A stretch of 64,000 bases of DNA from Afipia felis ATCC 53690 (lineage in GTDB: Bacteria > Pseudomonadota > Alphaproteobacteria > Rhizobiales > Xanthobacteraceae), in contig NZ_KB375270.1 of the NCBI RefSeq assembly GCF_000314735.2, forward strand, positions 434,001 to 498,000, given 5' to 3'. Both the position numbers and the translations under genes were made by a program. Below the pieces are notes generated by a model. That model saw nothing but the letters and a program-made list of their open reading frames with translations. It made no database searches and had not been told where the DNA came from. Numbering within the stretch: position 1 is the stretch's first letter; every line of letters begins with the position of its first letter. Below, one piece after another: positions 1-8,462 of this stretch.

Positions 1-1
1 C

Positions 2-334
2 ATGCGGCTTGCCGCTTTCGTGATCTCGGCAATCTATGGTGGTATCGGCGGCACCATCCTCGCCATCACCACCGGTCTTGCCGATCCCGAACTCGCGTAC
101 TGGACGCATTCGGGCAACCTCGTCTTCATGGCGGTCCTTGGTGGCAGCGGCACGTTCATCGGCCCGGTGATCGGCGCGCTCGCCTTCATCGCGCTGCAGG
201 ACATCGTCATGGGCGTGACGCAGTACTGGCGCTTCGTGATGGGTGCGGTGCTGGTGCTGCTGGTGATCTTCCTGCCGCAGGGCATTTCCGGAGCATTCAA
301 GATGCTGTTCTTCCGCCAGAGCGGGGGCAAGTGA
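2..334 (+). CDS. livM: Branched-chain amino-acid-type ABC transporter permease LivM, C-terminal part
   Basis: Only the last 110 residues are present; the gene begins before the window. The segment is hydrophobic with about three membrane spans. It contains the conserved tail of the LivM/BPD_transp_2 family, including GGIGGTILAI and an FMAVLGGSGTFIGPVIGA loop, and ends in a short basic cytoplasmic tail. LivM and LivH normally form the inner-membrane channel of the HAAT-type uptake system for branched-chain amino acids, amides or related acids. The stop codon overlaps the ATG of livG, so translation is probably coupled. The substrate cannot be told from this fragment, and no binding protein is in the window. 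Confidence 0.85.
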   Translation: MRLAAFVISAIYGGIGGTILAITTGLADPELAYWTHSGNLVFMAVLGGSGTFIGPVIGALAFIALQDIVMGVTQYWRFVMGAVLVLLVIFLPQGISGAFKMLFFRQSGGK

Positions 335-1140
335 TGCAGCCTCAGGCGACTCCTGCGACGAACGACACGCCGCTGTTCGAGACGGTGAACGTGTCGAAAT
401 ATTACGGCGCTTATCGCGCGCTGCATGACGTCTCGTTTCGTCTCAGCGATGGCGAATTCATCTCCATCGTCGGTCCGAACGGGGCAGGCAAGACCACCAT
501 CGTCAACGTGGTGACGGGCCTGCTCAAGCCGACCATGGGCGAAGTGCGGTTTCTCGGTGATGACATCGCTGGCGTCGGCCCGGTCGAGCTTGGCCGTCGC
601 GGAATGGCGCGGGCGTTCCAACTCGTCAACGTGTTCCCGGCGCTGACCGTGCGCGAGACGCTCGGTGTCGCCATCGCTTCGCGTTTGAAGCGTGTTTCCA
701 ATCCGTTCCGCTCGCTCCGGAAAGACACAGAACTGCAGGCGGAAGCCGAGCGTGTGGCCGAAGTTCTCGGTCTGCGGTCCCGTCTCGATGTCGTGACCTC
801 GACCCTGTCCCAGGGCGAGAAGAAGCTGCTCGATATCGCCAGCGCGTTTGCGCTCAATCCGCAGGTCATCCTGCTCGATGAGCCGACCAGCGGCGTTTCC
901 ACAGGTGACAAGCACGCCATCATGGAGGTGCTGGTGCGCGCGGCGAAGGAGGCCGGCGTGCGCGGCATCGTGCAGGTCGAGCACGATATGGATCTGGTGG
1001 CGCGCTACTCGCACCGGATCGTCGCGCTGCAGGCCGGGCAGGTGCTGGCCGACATGCCACCGGACCAGTTCTTCTCCGATCCGGCCATGATTTCTGCGGT
1101 CGTCGGCACCCGGCCGCCGACGATGAAGAGGGCTTCCTGA
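334..1140 (+). CDS. livG: ABC transporter ATP-binding protein LivG
   Basis: A 268-residue ATPase subunit of a branched-chain amino-acid-type importer. The Walker A motif GPNGAGKTT lies at about residues 47-55, the signature LSQGE at 158-162 and Walker B VILLDEPTSG at 178-187. The C-terminal part (EHDMDLVARYSHRIVAL, DPAMISAVVGT) is typical of LivG. A GTG at 331 is also in frame, but the ATG at 334 overlaps the livM stop (TGATG) and sits at a better distance from the GGGGGC purine stretch. It pairs with LivF as a heterodimer on the cytoplasmic face of the permease. Confidence 0.9.
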   Translation: MQPQATPATNDTPLFETVNVSKYYGAYRALHDVSFRLSDGEFISIVGPNGAGKTTIVNVVTGLLKPTMGEVRFLGDDIAGVGPVELGRRGMARAFQLVNVFPALTVRETLGVAIASRLKRVSNPFRSLRKDTELQAEAERVAEVLGLRSRLDVVTSTLSQGEKKLLDIASAFALNPQVILLDEPTSGVSTGDKHAIMEVLVRAAKEAGVRGIVQVEHDMDLVARYSHRIVALQAGQVLADMPPDQFFSDPAMISAVVGTRPPTMKRAS

Positions 1141-1859
1141 TGCTCAACCTCTCCAATGTGAAGGTCGATATCCAGGGCAGCCGCATTCTCAACGGTGTGA
1201 CGCTTGAAGTTGGCGCGGGCGAACTCGTCTGCCTCGTCGGCCGAAATGGTGCGGGTAAGACCACGACCTTCCGCAGCATCATGGGCTATCGCCGTATTCG
1301 CTCCGGCGAAATCACCTTCGACGGCCTTGACCTGACCAAACTGCCGACCTGGAAGATCGCGCAGAGCGGCATCGGCTTTTCGCCGGAGGAGTCAGAGGTC
1401 TACGCGGATCTCACGGTCGCGGAAAACATCGAGCTGTCGACCTGGACGCGTCCGACCGGGCGCGATGCCAAGACCCGCATCGAAGAAGCCTACAATGTGT
1501 TTCCGAAATTGCGGCAGTATCTCGCCCGCGGCGGAGCGGAATTGTCCGGCGGCGAGCGCAAGATGGTATCGATCGCGCGTGCGCTGACGCTGGATCCGAA
1601 GCTTCTGCTGCTCGACGAGCCGTTCGAAGGGCTGTCGCCCGCGATCATTCCGTTGATCGCCGAAGGCGTTGCGTCGATCCGTGCCATGGGCAAGGGAGTC
1701 TTGATGGCGGAATCCAACGTCCATCACATCCCCGAGTATGTTGACAGGCTTTATGTGCTGGAGCGCGGCGAACTGATGTTCACCGGCACGCTGGCGGAAG
1801 CGCATCGCGATCGCGACGTGATGCGCGTGATCGCCGGCGAAGTTGAAGTGGCGTCCTGA
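1140..1859 (+). CDS. livF: ABC transporter ATP-binding protein LivF
   Basis: A 239-residue ATPase partner of LivG. Walker A GRNGAGKTT lies at about residues 34-42, the signature LSGGE at 135-139 and Walker B LLLLDEPFEGL at 155-165. The shorter length and the ending DRDVMRVIAGEVEV fit LivF. Its ATG shares one base with the livG stop codon (TGATG), so livM-livG-livF form one translationally coupled unit. The set may serve an amino acid, amide, urea or aromatic-acid type solute; the downstream dehydrogenase and GntR regulator suggest a catabolic context, but that is inference. Confidence 0.9.
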   Translation: MLNLSNVKVDIQGSRILNGVTLEVGAGELVCLVGRNGAGKTTTFRSIMGYRRIRSGEITFDGLDLTKLPTWKIAQSGIGFSPEESEVYADLTVAENIELSTWTRPTGRDAKTRIEEAYNVFPKLRQYLARGGAELSGGERKMVSIARALTLDPKLLLLDEPFEGLSPAIIPLIAEGVASIRAMGKGVLMAESNVHHIPEYVDRLYVLERGELMFTGTLAEAHRDRDVMRVIAGEVEVAS

Positions 1860-1900
1860 CCGCCGCGCTGGAATTGTGGAAATCTGAAAGGACAATAAAA

Positions 1901-2212
1901 ATGAAACACTATGTCGGCGACAGAACGATTGACGGGGTTCAGGTCCAGGTCGACGGTGCACCATTGCCGCAGCGGACCGACGTCGCGCAATACAGCGAGA
2001 ACGGCTTCGAGTGGAGCTATGAGGGCGAGTCGCCGCTCCAACTCGCATTTGCGTTGCTCATGGATCACCTCAATGATGGGGAGGCGGCCAAGGCCTCCGC
2101 AAAGCCGTTTATGCGTGCCGTGGTCGCCAATTTCGACAACGAATGGGAAATGACGTCGTCGGATATCGACCTGGCGCTGACTGCGCTGGAGAACGGCGGC
2201 AAGGCCGCCTGA
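1901..2212 (+). CDS. DUF6166-type hypothetical protein
   Basis: A 103-residue soluble protein of unknown function. It has the pattern I associate with DUF6166: an opening KHYVGDRTIDGVQV, then NGFEWSYEGESPLQLAFALL in the middle, then an acidic helical tail. No signal peptide or membrane span is visible. The ATG at 1901 is preferred over an upstream in-frame start at 1874 because it follows a GAAAGGA ribosome-binding site. It lies 41 bases after livF, and its stop overlaps the ATG of the next dehydrogenase by one base, so it belongs to the same operon. The family assignment is from memory. Confidence 0.75.
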   Translation: MKHYVGDRTIDGVQVQVDGAPLPQRTDVAQYSENGFEWSYEGESPLQLAFALLMDHLNDGEAAKASAKPFMRAVVANFDNEWEMTSSDIDLALTALENGGKAA

Positions 2213-3324
2213 TGCCACTTACCTATCGCGCGGCGGTTTTGCACGCCGCGAAGACGCCGATGACTATCGAAACCGTGACGGTGGCGCCGCTGAAGCCGTC
2301 CGATGTCGTCGTTAAGATACGCGCTGCCGGGCTTTGTCATACCGACCTCGAGGTGATCGAGGGCGGTCTGCGCTTTCCGATGCCGATCGTGCTCGGGCAT
2401 GAGGCGGCGGGTGTGGTGGAAGAGGTCGGTCCCGAAGCACGCGGCGTTCGCAAGGGCGACCATGTCGTGCTGTCGTGGAATCCGCACTGCGGCCATTGCT
2501 TTTACTGCGACCGCGACGCGCCGATTCTGTGCGAGACTTATCTCGGCGAGGGGCCGAAAGCGCGAGGCTTCGACGGCGACAGCCGGGCGATGCTGGGCGA
2601 CGGCCGCAGCCTGCAGCACCTGATGTATCTCGGCGCATTCGGCGAATACTGCATCGTGCCTGACCAGCAGGCGATTGTGGTGCCGAAGGAGATTCCGTTT
2701 GATCGCGCCTGCCTGATCGGCTGCGGTGTGATGACCGGCGCGGGTGCGGCACTCAATCTCAATGCCATCGCCTATGGCGACACTGTGATGGTGATCGGTT
2801 GCGGTGCGGTCGGCCTTGCGGCCGTGCAGGGCGCGCGGCTCGCGGGCGCGGGTGCCGTGGTGGCGGTCGATCTCGACCCCGCCAAGCTGACGCTGGCGCG
2901 GAAGCTCGGTGCAACGCACGTCATCAATGCGAAGGAGCAGGACGTCGCCGTTGCAGGCCGAGACCTGACCAACGGCCGCGGCGTCGATGTGGTGATCGAG
3001 TCGGCGGGAAGCCCCGCCGCTTTCCGTGTCACCACCGAGGCCGTACGCCCCGGCGGCCAGGTGATCTGGCTCGGCAAGGTCGACGTGCAGCAGGATGTTT
3101 CGTTCCGCTGGGGCTCGCTGATGCAGGAAAAACGCATCCGGCGTGTCAGCTATGGCAACGCCCGTCCGCAGCGCGATTTTCCGCTGCTGGCTCAGGCCTA
3201 CCTTGACGGCAAGTTCGACCTCGATGCGCTGATTTCGCGGCGGATCAAGCTCGAAGACATCAATGCCGGTTTTGACGCTCTCAAGCGCGGCGAAACCATC
3301 CGCAGCGTGGTGATGTTCGACTGA
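2212..3324 (+). CDS. Zinc-dependent alcohol dehydrogenase (MDR superfamily)
   Basis: A 370-residue NAD(P)-dependent alcohol/aldehyde oxidoreductase. Catalytic zinc ligands are visible as C42 (in LCHTD), the H63-E64 pair (GHEAAG) and C171 (GCGVMTGAG). The structural zinc lobe has four cysteines, C93, C96, C99 and C107. The Rossmann motif GCGAVG is at about 196-201, and an aspartate at about 220 (VVAVD) favours NAD+ over NADP+. The closest overall type is the class-III/AdhC-like branch, but the exact substrate is unknown. Start overlap with the DUF6166 gene (TGATG) indicates co-translation; a GC-rich hairpin follows the stop. Confidence 0.88.
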   Translation: MPLTYRAAVLHAAKTPMTIETVTVAPLKPSDVVVKIRAAGLCHTDLEVIEGGLRFPMPIVLGHEAAGVVEEVGPEARGVRKGDHVVLSWNPHCGHCFYCDRDAPILCETYLGEGPKARGFDGDSRAMLGDGRSLQHLMYLGAFGEYCIVPDQQAIVVPKEIPFDRACLIGCGVMTGAGAALNLNAIAYGDTVMVIGCGAVGLAAVQGARLAGAGAVVAVDLDPAKLTLARKLGATHVINAKEQDVAVAGRDLTNGRGVDVVIESAGSPAAFRVTTEAVRPGGQVIWLGKVDVQQDVSFRWGSLMQEKRIRRVSYGNARPQRDFPLLAQAYLDGKFDLDALISRRIKLEDINAGFDALKRGETIRSVVMFD

Positions 3325-3328
3325 TAGA

Positions 3329-3351
3329 CTGGGCGTGGTTGCCGCGCCCAG
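3329..3351. terminator. Hairpin between converging adh and gntR genes
   Basis: CTGGGCG (3329-3335) pairs perfectly with CGCCCAG (3345-3351) around a 9-base loop. There is no clear U-run, so it may act as a weak bidirectional terminator or an mRNA 3'-end stabiliser for the two convergent transcripts. Confidence 0.5.
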
Positions 3352-3359
3352 CCAATACG

Positions 3360-4046
3360 TCAGGCATCGAGCGTCTTGCGCGCGAAATCCTCGATATAGT
3401 CGATCAAGCGGTCGGAGGCATCGGCGGCTGCTTTCGAATTGCGTTCGGAGATCGCCTTCGCAACCTCGGCATGCAACGTTGCCGCCAGCGGCAGGTCGGC
3501 GACCTGCTGGTAGTGCTGATACCAAAAACGGCGAGAGGTCGCGTTCATCAACCCGATCGAACGGCGTGCGAACTCGTTATGCGCGGCGTCGGCGATGAGG
3601 CTGTTGAAACGCTGATCCAGCCGCATGAACTCCATATCGTCGGCACTTTTTGCTGCCTTGAGCATGTTCTTGGCGAGTTCGGCGAATTCCTTCCGCTCCT
3701 CGTCGTTCGCGCGCTCAGCGGCAAGGCGAGCCATCAACCGTTCGATTTCGCGCCGGACTTCAAGCAGGCGGAACTGTTTCTGTAGATTGATTTCGGAGAC
3801 CATGATGCCGCGCCTCGGGATGATGACCACGAGGCCATCATGGGCGAGGCGCTGCAAAGCTTCGCGGGTAGGGGTGCGCCCGATCTTCAGCCGCTGCATC
3901 AACGTGCGCTCCGACAAAACGGTGCCAGGCGGAATTTGCAGGGTGACGATAATTTCCTCGAGTTCGCTATAGGCGCGATCTGTCAGAGTGGCGTGATTGG
4001 CTCTCGAGGCGGTACGGCGCTTTGAAGCCTTTTTTTTTGATTTCAA
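3360..4046 (-). CDS. GntR-family transcriptional regulator with FCD domain
   Basis: A 228-residue DNA-binding regulator. A lysine/arginine-rich N-terminus precedes the winged helix-turn-helix (about residues 20-88). That domain has the GntR signature around IPPGTVLSERTLMQRL, with the recognition segment IGRTPTREALQRLAHDGLV. A helical FCD ligand-binding domain (about 100-215) follows, with RREIERLMARLAA, the metal/ligand-type LDQRFNSLIADAAHN and a C-terminal LHAEVAKAI helix. FCD regulators usually bind organic acids or amino acids and control catabolic or transport genes. It converges on the liv-adh operon, so it is a reasonable but unproven candidate regulator of that set. A pair of operator-like sites lies upstream. 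Confidence 0.88.
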   Translation of the reverse strand: MKSKKKASKRRTASRANHATLTDRAYSELEEIIVTLQIPPGTVLSERTLMQRLKIGRTPTREALQRLAHDGLVVIIPRRGIMVSEINLQKQFRLLEVRREIERLMARLAAERANDEERKEFAELAKNMLKAAKSADDMEFMRLDQRFNSLIADAAHNEFARRSIGLMNATSRRFWYQHYQQVADLPLAATLHAEVAKAISERNSKAAADASDRLIDYIEDFARKTLDA

Positions 4047-4461
4047 ATCGGCCTCTTTCCAACCAGCGGCAGCTGGCCGCGATGTCCGCTTTGTCTTTTA
4101 AGTTGATCGTGAAAAGCGTTTCTCAACTGCGTCGCAACGCGACATGTCTCCGACACATGACGCATCCGAACGAGTCTTATCACAATGAAATTAATCGTAC
4201 ATTGCTTGTATATCAATGACAAGAGGGCCGTATATCAACGAGAAAGGCGACGCAGAATATGAAGTGCTTCGCTAATTCTGGGAGGTGACGACCCCCAACC
4301 AGCCCGGACTTGGAATCGGTGCCCCGATCATACGCCCTTGCCGAATCCGGGGCTCGTAAATCCTGACCGGCTGCGGGAGTAGGTCCCCCAGACACATCAG
4401 GATGCGTTAGTGATTCTGCATGGCCCGGCACGGACCCTCGCGGCAGCCGTAACAGAGAATT
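4047..4461. other. 415-bp intergenic region between gntR and kdpE
   Basis: No convincing gene. The first half (to about 4250) is more AT-rich than its surroundings and should hold the gntR promoter and the two TATATCAA boxes described separately. The second half contains only short frames without ribosome-binding sites and the 3' flank of kdpE. Confidence 0.6.
4206..4238. promoter_or_regulatory. Paired operator-like sites upstream of gntR
   Basis: TTGTATATCAA (4206-4216), an imperfect inverted repeat, is followed by a second GTATATCAA copy (4230-4238). The copies are 22 bases apart, about two helical turns. This spacing and symmetry suit a dimeric GntR-family autoregulatory site. The assignment is inferred from sequence only. 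Confidence 0.45.
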
Positions 4462-5157
4462 TCAGGGGGCCGTTTCTGAGATGCGGTAGCCTATTCCGGG
4501 CTCGGTCAGGATCAATTTCGGATCGTCAGGGTTCTCCTCGATCTTCTGCCGAAGCTGACCGATGTAGACGCGAAGGTATTGTGTATCCTCGACATGGGCA
4601 GCTCCCCACACTGCGGCGAGGATTTGTCTGTGGGTCACGATCCTGCCGGCGTGCCGAGACAGGAAAGACAGGAGCTCGAATTCTCTCGGCGTCAGCTTGA
4701 TGTCCACGCCGCCTCGCGTCACGCGATGACGGACTGAATCGATCTCGACCGCACCAATACGCAGAACCGGAATTTCGGCCTGGCGTTGCATTCGGTGACG
4801 CGTTGCAGTGCGCATGCGGGCGAGCAATTCGCCGACATTGAAGGGCTTGTTCACGTAGTCGTCGGCACCCTTGTCCAATGCCTCGATTTTCTCAGCCTCG
4901 CGCTCCCGCGCGGAGAGCACAATGATCGGAACGTCCGACCACTCACGCACTTTTCCGATGACATCCTTGCCGTCACCGTCCGGCAGTCCAAGGTCGAGCA
5001 GAACGATATCGGGTGTCGCAGCGGCAATTTGCTTGATGGCGTCGGCGACCGTCGTGGTCGCGTAAATCTCGTAGGAATTGGCTTCAAGGGCAGGTTTCAG
5101 AAACCGCAGGATGGCAGCTTCGTCATCGACGATCAGGACGCGGGTCTTGCTGCTCAT
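4462..5157 (-). CDS. kdpE: Response regulator KdpE
   Basis: A 231-residue OmpR/PhoB-type regulator. The receiver domain has the acidic pair VDDE at 10-13, the phosphoacceptor D55 in LLDLGLPDGDG and the KPFN switch lysine. It is followed by a winged-helix DNA-binding domain (about 130-225) with LTPREFELLSFLSRHAG and the YLRVYIGQLRQKIE recognition region. The start overlaps the kdpD stop by four bases (ATGA), so the pair is co-translated. KdpE is phosphorylated by KdpD and activates the kdp transport genes under K+ limitation or osmotic stress. Confidence 0.95.
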   Translation of the reverse strand: MSSKTRVLIVDDEAAILRFLKPALEANSYEIYATTTVADAIKQIAAATPDIVLLDLGLPDGDGKDVIGKVREWSDVPIIVLSAREREAEKIEALDKGADDYVNKPFNVGELLARMRTATRHRMQRQAEIPVLRIGAVEIDSVRHRVTRGGVDIKLTPREFELLSFLSRHAGRIVTHRQILAAVWGAAHVEDTQYLRVYIGQLRQKIEENPDDPKLILTEPGIGYRISETAP

Positions 5158-7826
5158 GACTCTGCCCTCCCGCGCGGAAGATGCAGGACGAAGCGCGTTC
5201 CATGTCCGTGAGCTATCGGACTCTGCGCTTCGACGGATCCGCCATGCGCCTCCGCGATGCCCTTTGCAATCGCAAGTCCGAGACCCGTTCCCTGACCGCC
5301 ATCTGCGTTGGACGTGCCGCCAAGCGAAACAAATTTCTCGAAGATGCGCGGCAGCGCGTCCGGCGGGATGCCTGGCCCATCATCCACGACAGCCAGTTCG
5401 ACCTCGTTTTCGTTCACTGCGCCCTCGATGCGGATGACGGTCTCGCGCGGCGTGTGCGTGACGGCGTTTGCGACAATGGTGCCGACAGCCTGTTCGATCA
5501 GAGCGGCGTCGGCGCGGATCAATGGCAAGTCCTGAGGAAGCTTTGTTTCAAAGTGCTGCCCGGCGCCGCGCCGCCGTGCGGCGCTGACGATACGCTGCAC
5601 GATTTCCCGCAGATCGACCCAGTCATGACGCAACTCCAGTGCGCCTGCCTCGATCCGCGTTACCGCCAGCAGATTGCGCACCAGTTCGTCCAGCCCTTCG
5701 GCTTCGACCTTGATGTGCTGGAGCAGGTCGCTCCTTGCCGCAGGATCAAGTTTCTCGCCATAATCGAGCAGGCTGCTCGCAGAGCCTAGGATCGACGACA
5801 GCGGCGTGCGGAAGTCATGCGAAATCGATGCAAGCATGGTGTTGCGGACTCTTTCTGCTTCCGTCGCGGTTTTCGCGCTGACCATTTCACGCGACAGCAT
5901 GGCACGATCCAGTGCCGCCGCCGCTTGTTCGGCCAGCGTATCGAGAAGAGCAAGCGATTCCGAATCCAGATCGCGCTGATCCTTTTCGCGCGCCACGCCG
6001 ACAACGCCGAGCATCCTGTCGCCGAAACGCAGCGGAATGAAATACCAGGGAATGGTCGGCAGCGTGCCGGTGTTCGCGCCGGCCGGTTCGTTGTGCTGAT
6101 AGGCCCATCGCGCAGCCATCATCGCGGCGGCATCGAGACTGTCTTCCGGCGGCCATGCCGCTATGAGGTCGAGGTCCGTATCATTGTCCATAAGGACGAC
6201 GATCGATCTCGCCAGGCTGATGTGCATCTCACTGGCCGCGCCCTCGGCGACCGCGTCGGGCGTCGCGAGACGCGACAGCCGCCGGGTGAACTCGTAGAGA
6301 CGGCGCATCGCGCGCATGCGGCTGGCCGACACGCCTGCCTGATACCGGGCACGGCCGGCCACGGCTGAGGTGATGATCGCAACCAGCAGAAAGATCGCGA
6401 GCGCCAGCAACTCGTAGGGCTCGGCAATCGTAAACGTGTAGAGTGGCGCGATGAAAAAGAAATTATAGGCTGCGAACGAAAGCAGCGAGGCGTAGACAGC
6501 CGGCCAGATGCCGAACCTCACCGCAGTCAGCAGAACCGCCAGCAAGTAGATGAGCGAGAGGTTCGGGATCGGCGTCAGATCGGTCAGGATTGTGCCGATG
6601 CCCGTCGCGCCTACAATCAGGGCCGTCGCCGAGAGAAAAGCCGTCGCATTCGCATTGAGTGGTGGTAGGCGCCATCGCGGTCGGCTGGAATCGCGATCCC
6701 GCGTCACGAGATGAATGGCGATGTCCTGTGTCCGTCGCACTAGCTCATGTGGCAGTGAGCGCCGCAGCAATTCATTGATAAAGCCATTGCGCGAACGCCC
6801 GACCACGATCTGCGTGACGTTCTCAAACCGCGCGAAGCGCAACAATTCTGCGGGAATGTCGGCCCCCGTCAGGGTGTCGGTGTCCGCGCCGAGCGAGCGC
6901 GCCAAGGCCATGGCATCGTCGAGCCGTTTGCGCGCCGTCTCGTCCGGATTAACGCCCGGCCGTTCGACCGTCACGGCTATCCACGGCGCATCCATCAGAT
7001 CGGCGAGCCGCTTGGCCGTGCGCACTACTGCGGGAGAAATCGGATCTGGGCCGATGCAGGCCAGAATGCGTTCGCCTGCGGCCCACGGCCCTTCGATGGC
7101 TTCGGCCTGCATCCGCTCGACGAGATCGGCATCGACACGCTCAGCCGCCCGGCGCAGGGCCAGCTCGCGCAAGGCCGTCAGATTTTGCGGCTTGAAGAAA
7201 CTCTCGACCGCACGCGCGGCCGTGTCCTGCACATAGACTTTTCCCTCGGCGAGGCGCTTCAGCAGTTCATCGGGCGGAAAATCCACCAGCATGACTTCGT
7301 CTGCCTTGTCGAACACGATGTCCGGCACGGTTTCACGTACGCGCACGTTGGTGATCTTCTGCACGACATCGTTCAGGCTCTCGAGATGCTGGATGTTGAG
7401 CGTGCTCCAGACATCGATGCCTGCCTTCAGAAGCTCGTCGACATCCTGCCAGCGCTTCGGATGGCGGCTTCCCGGCACATTGCTATGGGCATATTCATCG
7501 ACAAGCAGCAGGCCCGGCCGCCGCTCCAGCGCCGCATCGAGATCGAATTCGTGCAAGACCTGATTGCGATAGATGATGGATTTGCGCGGTAGCGTCTCCA
7601 GCCCCTCGGCCAGAGTTTCCGTCTCGCGGCGACCGTGAGTCTCGATCAGTCCGGCAACGACGTCACGGCCACCCGAGCTTTCCGCGCGAGCAGCCGCGAG
7701 CATTGCATAAGTCTTGCCGACGCCAGGCGCTGCGCCGAGAAAAATTTTCAGATGACCCCGGTCTTCTTTCCGGGCTCTGGCAAGCAATGCATCTGGCGAT
7801 GCGCGTTGGGCCGGTTCGATGGCCAT
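5154..7826 (-). CDS. kdpD: Osmosensitive K+ channel histidine kinase KdpD
   Basis: An 890-residue sensor kinase, near the usual full length of about 900. The order is as follows. An N-terminal KdpD domain has Walker A GAAPGVGKT at 31-39. A universal-stress-protein-like domain spans about 250-375. Four closely spaced membrane helices lie at about 397-490, and a GAF-like domain at about 510-640. The H-box LASISHDFRTPLSSI has the phosphorylated H670, and the C-terminal HATPase domain carries DDGPGIPPD and GTGLGLAIAKGIAEAHGG. It senses K+/turgor at the inner membrane and phosphorylates KdpE. It lies 21 bases downstream of kdpC in the same direction, so it is probably part of the kdp operon. Confidence 0.95.
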   Translation of the reverse strand: MAIEPAQRASPDALLARARKEDRGHLKIFLGAAPGVGKTYAMLAAARAESSGGRDVVAGLIETHGRRETETLAEGLETLPRKSIIYRNQVLHEFDLDAALERRPGLLLVDEYAHSNVPGSRHPKRWQDVDELLKAGIDVWSTLNIQHLESLNDVVQKITNVRVRETVPDIVFDKADEVMLVDFPPDELLKRLAEGKVYVQDTAARAVESFFKPQNLTALRELALRRAAERVDADLVERMQAEAIEGPWAAGERILACIGPDPISPAVVRTAKRLADLMDAPWIAVTVERPGVNPDETARKRLDDAMALARSLGADTDTLTGADIPAELLRFARFENVTQIVVGRSRNGFINELLRRSLPHELVRRTQDIAIHLVTRDRDSSRPRWRLPPLNANATAFLSATALIVGATGIGTILTDLTPIPNLSLIYLLAVLLTAVRFGIWPAVYASLLSFAAYNFFFIAPLYTFTIAEPYELLALAIFLLVAIITSAVAGRARYQAGVSASRMRAMRRLYEFTRRLSRLATPDAVAEGAASEMHISLARSIVVLMDNDTDLDLIAAWPPEDSLDAAAMMAARWAYQHNEPAGANTGTLPTIPWYFIPLRFGDRMLGVVGVAREKDQRDLDSESLALLDTLAEQAAAALDRAMLSREMVSAKTATEAERVRNTMLASISHDFRTPLSSILGSASSLLDYGEKLDPAARSDLLQHIKVEAEGLDELVRNLLAVTRIEAGALELRHDWVDLREIVQRIVSAARRRGAGQHFETKLPQDLPLIRADAALIEQAVGTIVANAVTHTPRETVIRIEGAVNENEVELAVVDDGPGIPPDALPRIFEKFVSLGGTSNADGGQGTGLGLAIAKGIAEAHGGSVEAQSPIAHGHGTRFVLHLPRGRAES

Positions 7827-7847
7827 AAAAGTCCAATAAGGAATGTC

Positions 7848-8450
7848 CTACGACTGCAACTTGTCGAGTGCGAGGTTAAGTTTCAAGACATTGACGCGAG
7901 GCTCGCCGAGAAAACCCCACATTCGTCCCTCGATCTGGCCGGTGACCAGTGCCCGAATTGTCGTCTCGGGGAGATGTCGTGCCTTGGCAACGCGCGAAAC
8001 CTGAAAGAACGCTGCCTCCGGCGAAATATGCGGATCGAGCCCGCTGGCTGACGTCGTGACCAGATCGACCGGGAGGCTCCCGGACGGATTTTCCGCCTTC
8101 AGCTTCGCCACATCGTCCTTAAGCCGGCCGGCGAGGTCCTTGCTGGTCGGGCCGAGATTCGATCCGCCGGAGTTCGCTGCGTTGTAAGGCAACGGCACGC
8201 TCTTGCTTGCATCCTGCGGATCGGGCGCGGTCGTGGCGGACAGGCGGCCGTGGAAATATCTGTCGCTCTCGAATTGTTGGCCGATCAGTTCCGAGCCGAT
8301 TACTTTCCCGTTGCGTTCGATCAAGCTTCCGTTTGCCTGAGCAGGGAAAATTGCTTGCGCAAGGCCGGTAATGGCAAGCGGATAGGCCAGTCCCGTGATG
8401 GCCGTCAGCATGAGCAGGACAACGAGGGCAGGGCGGATTTCCTTCAGCAT
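7848..8450 (-). CDS. kdpC: K+-transporting ATPase subunit KdpC
   Basis: A 200-residue accessory subunit with one N-terminal membrane helix (about residues 8-30) and a periplasmic domain. Family hallmarks are the [15 protein letters not shown] segment, [13 protein letters not shown] and the highly conserved [15 protein letters not shown]. It stabilises the KdpA/KdpB complex and raises ATP affinity. It lies 12 bases after kdpB. Confidence 0.95.
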   Translation of the reverse strand: MLKEIRPALVVLLMLTAITGLAYPLAITGLAQAIFPAQANGSLIERNGKVIGSELIGQQFESDRYFHGRLSATTAPDPQDASKSVPLPYNAANSGGSNLGPTSKDLAGRLKDDVAKLKAENPSGSLPVDLVTTSASGLDPHISPEAAFFQVSRVAKARHLPETTIRALVTGQIEGRMWGFLGEPRVNVLKLNLALDKLQS

Positions 8451-8462
8451 GGGAAACCTCCT

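Noticed and set aside
4213..4431. 72-codon minus-strand frame between gntR and kdpE
   Set aside because: No ribosome-binding site or domain; it spans the likely operator region.
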